Origin: Geothrix oryzae
GTDB taxonomy: Bacteria; Acidobacteriota; Holophagae; Holophagales; Holophagaceae
Reading direction: 5' to 3'
Assembly: GCF_030295385.1 (NCBI RefSeq)
Contig: NZ_AP027079.1
Location: forward strand, 2,170,001-2,234,000
DNA length: 64,000 bases
Part shown: positions 62,167 to 64,000 of the stretch, one piece after another
How the letters are laid out: the number at the start of each line of letters is the position of its first letter
How positions within the stretch are numbered: position 1 is the stretch's first letter
Made by a program: the position numbers and the translations under genes
Notes under the pieces: model-generated
Told to the model about the DNA's origin: nothing
The model's database searches: none
Seen by the model: the letters and a program-made list of their open reading frames with translations, nothing else

Positions 62167-63507
62167 ATGCGAATGTTTCGGACCGCCTTCCTGGGCCTCG
62201 CCCTGCCTGCCCTCCTGGCGGCGCAGGGCCCTGTACCCGAGCTGCTGGGCCTCCAGGCCACTCTCATCGGCCAGGACCTGCGGCCCTTCCCCAGCCCCTA
62301 CGCGGGGCCGAACAGCCTCACGGGCGGCGGGGACCGGGCCGTCACGCAGACCTACGGAGCCTACTTCGGAGTCCAGCTCACGACCCGCTTCCAGGTCTAC
62401 CTGGATGTGGAGCTGTTCCGGGGATCGGGCGTCGGGAAGACCGTCGGCCTGGCCGGCCTGCCGAATGGGGATGCGGTGCGCCAGGGTTCCGGCGACCTCG
62501 GGCAGAGCCCCTATCTCGCCCGGCTTTTCGGCCGCTGGACCTTGCCCCTGGGAGGAGCCGAGGAAACCATCGGCCGCGCCATGGACCAGCTGCCAGGGCG
62601 GGTTCCCGCCCGGCGCCTGGTTCTCACGGCAGGCAAACTGGCCGCCAACGATCTGTTCGACACCAGCGCCTTCGCCGGCGCGCCGCGGACCCAGTTCATG
62701 AACTGGAGCCTGTTCAACGCCCCGGCCTGGGACTTCGCGGCCGATACCCGCGGCTACACCCGTGGCCTGGCCGCGGAGCTGTACCAGCCGGGCTGGGCCC
62801 TGGCCCTGGGCCGTTTCCAGATGCCCACCGAGGCCAACGGCAACCAGCTCGACGCCGACCTGCCCCGGGCCCACAGCGACAATGTCCAGCTCACCCTCCA
62901 GCCGGACGGGGGCCCCGTCATCCGCCTGCTGGCCTTCGCGAACCACGCCCGGATGGGCGACTACGCGGCGGCCCTCGCCGGGGCCAACACTGGGGCCAAC
63001 ACCGGGGTCAGCACCGGGGTCAGCACCGGGGCCAGTGCCGGAGCCCCTGACATCACCGCCACCCGCCGCCCCGGCCGCGCCAAACGCGGCTGGGTGCTGA
63101 ACCTGGAGCGGCCCCTCGACCCCGAAGGGGCGCAGGGTTTGTTCCTCCGACTGGCCTCGAATGACGGCCGCACCGAATCGTTCGCCTTCACCGAGGCCGA
63201 TCGCTCGCTCGCCTTCGGAGGCCAGGCCCGGGGCCGGGGGAGCGAGGACCGGTGGGGCCTGGCGCTCTCCATCCAGGATCTGTCCCCCGGCCACCGGGCC
63301 TACCTGGCCGCGGGCGGGCAGGGCTTCGTCCTGGGCGATGGCCGGCTGGCGGCCGCCCGCGAGCAGGTGGTCGAGGCCTACTATGCCTGGGCGCCCCGGC
63401 CCTGGCTGCGGCTGTCGCCCGACCTGCAGTGGATCCGCAACCCCGGCTACAACCGCGACCGGGGACCGGCCAAGGTCCTGGGCCTTCGGCTGCGCCTCAG
63501 CGTCTGA
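62167..63507 (+). CDS. OprB-like outer-membrane porin
   Basis: This 446-residue protein has a signal peptide (RMFRTAFLGLALPALLAAQ). Amphipathic strands run throughout: TYGAYFGVQLTTRFQVYLDVELFRG, RLVLTAGKLAANDLFD and GWALALGRFQMPTEANGN. The C-terminus ends in strands VLGLRLRLSV. The pattern resembles OprB carbohydrate-selective porins. Residues 272-291 are a 12-bp tandem repeat (62980-63039; ANTG/VSTG) in a predicted surface loop. As part of the importer operon it probably admits the same substrate through the outer membrane. Confidence 0.8.
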   Translation: MRMFRTAFLGLALPALLAAQGPVPELLGLQATLIGQDLRPFPSPYAGPNSLTGGGDRAVTQTYGAYFGVQLTTRFQVYLDVELFRGSGVGKTVGLAGLPNGDAVRQGSGDLGQSPYLARLFGRWTLPLGGAEETIGRAMDQLPGRVPARRLVLTAGKLAANDLFDTSAFAGAPRTQFMNWSLFNAPAWDFAADTRGYTRGLAAELYQPGWALALGRFQMPTEANGNQLDADLPRAHSDNVQLTLQPDGGPVIRLLAFANHARMGDYAAALAGANTGANTGVSTGVSTGASAGAPDITATRRPGRAKRGWVLNLERPLDPEGAQGLFLRLASNDGRTESFAFTEADRSLAFGGQARGRGSEDRWGLALSIQDLSPGHRAYLAAGGQGFVLGDGRLAAAREQVVEAYYAWAPRPWLRLSPDLQWIRNPGYNRDRGPAKVLGLRLRLSV

Positions 63508-64000
63508 CCTCCGGTTCGCCGATCGCCACGGGCGGCGCGAAGGCACAGGCGGCGATGCCGGCCAGCACCAGGAGCGTGCCGACGCCCTGCAGGGGCCGCA
63601 CCGATTCGCCCAGCAACAGCCAGCCCAGGATCACCGTGGCCACGGGCTGGACCATCAGGCCCATGGCGCCCAGGTTGGTGGGCACATGGCCCATGCCCCA
63701 GGTGATGAGCCACCAGGCCACCACCTGCACCCCCAGCCCGAGCCCTGCTAGGGCCCACCAGGCCTGGGGCGGGTACCCGTGGAAGGCCTCTCCCTGGGCG
63801 AGGCCGAGCGCCCCGAATCCCGCCGTGCAACAGAGGATGACCCAGAACAGGGCCTCGGGCGCGCTGAGGTCGCGCCGGGCCCGCCCCAGGGCCAGGGTGA
63901 AGGCGCCGTAGGCGAGGGAGGCCAGGGCGCCAAGCAGCTCGCCCAGGCCCGTGCCCCAACGGGCCCCCTTGGCGAAGCCCAGCACCAGGGCTCCCGCCAG
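63497..64000 (-). CDS. EamA/DMT-family transporter (start cut by window edge)
   Basis: The frame is open at 64000 and stops at 63497-63499, giving at least 167 C-terminal residues. Membrane segments LGELLGALASLAYGAFTLALG, ALFWVILCCTAGFGALGLAQG and VQPVATVILGWLLLGESVRPLQGVGTLLVLAG match the second EamA repeat. It overlaps the end of the convergent porin gene by 11 bases. It is a different gene from the EamA transporter at 49.4 kb. Confidence 0.8.
   Translation of the reverse strand: MAGALVLGFAKGARWGTGLGELLGALASLAYGAFTLALGRARRDLSAPEALFWVILCCTAGFGALGLAQGEAFHGYPPQAWWALAGLGLGVQVVAWWLITWGMGHVPTNLGAMGLMVQPVATVILGWLLLGESVRPLQGVGTLLVLAGIAACAFAPPVAIGEPEVRR

Overview
The window comes from a GC-rich (about two thirds G+C by eye) Gram-negative chromosome. 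Lipid A/LPS genes (waaA, an arnD homologue), lipoproteins, an OprB-like porin and a TonB-ExbB-ExbD system show an outer membrane. The gene mix (aldehyde:ferredoxin oxidoreductase, DUF4388 and PilZ proteins, large secreted peptidases) and the codon style suggest an acidobacterium of the Holophaga/Geothrix type. That assignment is an inference from style, not from a marker gene. I see no rRNA, tRNA, CRISPR array, transposase, integrase or phage gene. The window is ordinary, densely packed chromosome with many 4-base start/stop overlaps.

Layout. 1-5.7 kb: a secreted C45/M1-type peptidase cut by the left edge, diverging from an rluA-type pseudouridine synthase and a DAG-kinase-like lipid kinase, then a secreted protein of unknown function. 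5.8-10.4 kb: murC, a large M14 carboxypeptidase and a UbiX flavin prenyltransferase. 10.4-13.5 kb (minus): DUF4388 protein, beta-propeller-like lipoprotein, FtsX. 13.6-15.6 kb: ribBX, a cNMP-binding protein and thioredoxin. 15.7-17.9 kb (minus): waaA and a receiver/ATPase regulator. 17.9-24 kb: COG0523 GTPase, tex, lipoprotein, lepB, S1/P1 nuclease. 24.1-29.3 kb (minus operon): M28 peptidase, aroB, TPR protein, small unknown. 29.4-33.8 kb: ABC exporter, a ThiE-like/shikimate kinase fusion, phosphoesterase, PilZ-like protein. 33.8-34.1 kb: a 311-bp structured inverted-repeat element. 34.1-39.8 kb (minus): POT transporter, then a tungsten/molybdenum AOR operon (ferredoxin, AOR, FAD oxidoreductase, MoaD-like, unknown). 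40-42 kb: ArnD-like deacetylase and an S9-type hydrolase. 42.1-46.5 kb (minus): tgt-yajC-secDF. 46.7-49.4 kb: tonB-exbB-exbD-exbD. 49.4-57.7 kb (minus): EamA transporter, DUF512 protein, EF-G-like GTPase, and a fatty-acid beta-oxidation pair. 57.9-64 kb: MoxR ATPase, then an ABC importer with a porin behind an unusual structured leader, and a truncated EamA transporter.

The most notable observations are not single genes. (1) The tetranucleotide ACGT is almost absent: I found two copies in 64 kb where roughly 190 would be expected, and Asp-Val, Tyr-Val and similar codon pairs are written GAT-GTG, TAT-GTG and so on. (2) The leader of the ABC importer contains a perfect Shine-Dalgarno sequence and a 17-codon ORF, folded into mutually exclusive hairpins, which looks like an undescribed attenuator or cis-regulatory RNA. 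(3) A 311-bp element with 19-bp terminal inverted repeats and nested palindromes sits between two genes and has no transposase. (4) A ThiE-like domain is fused to shikimate kinase. (5) The RibA half of RibBA has lost its zinc cysteines.
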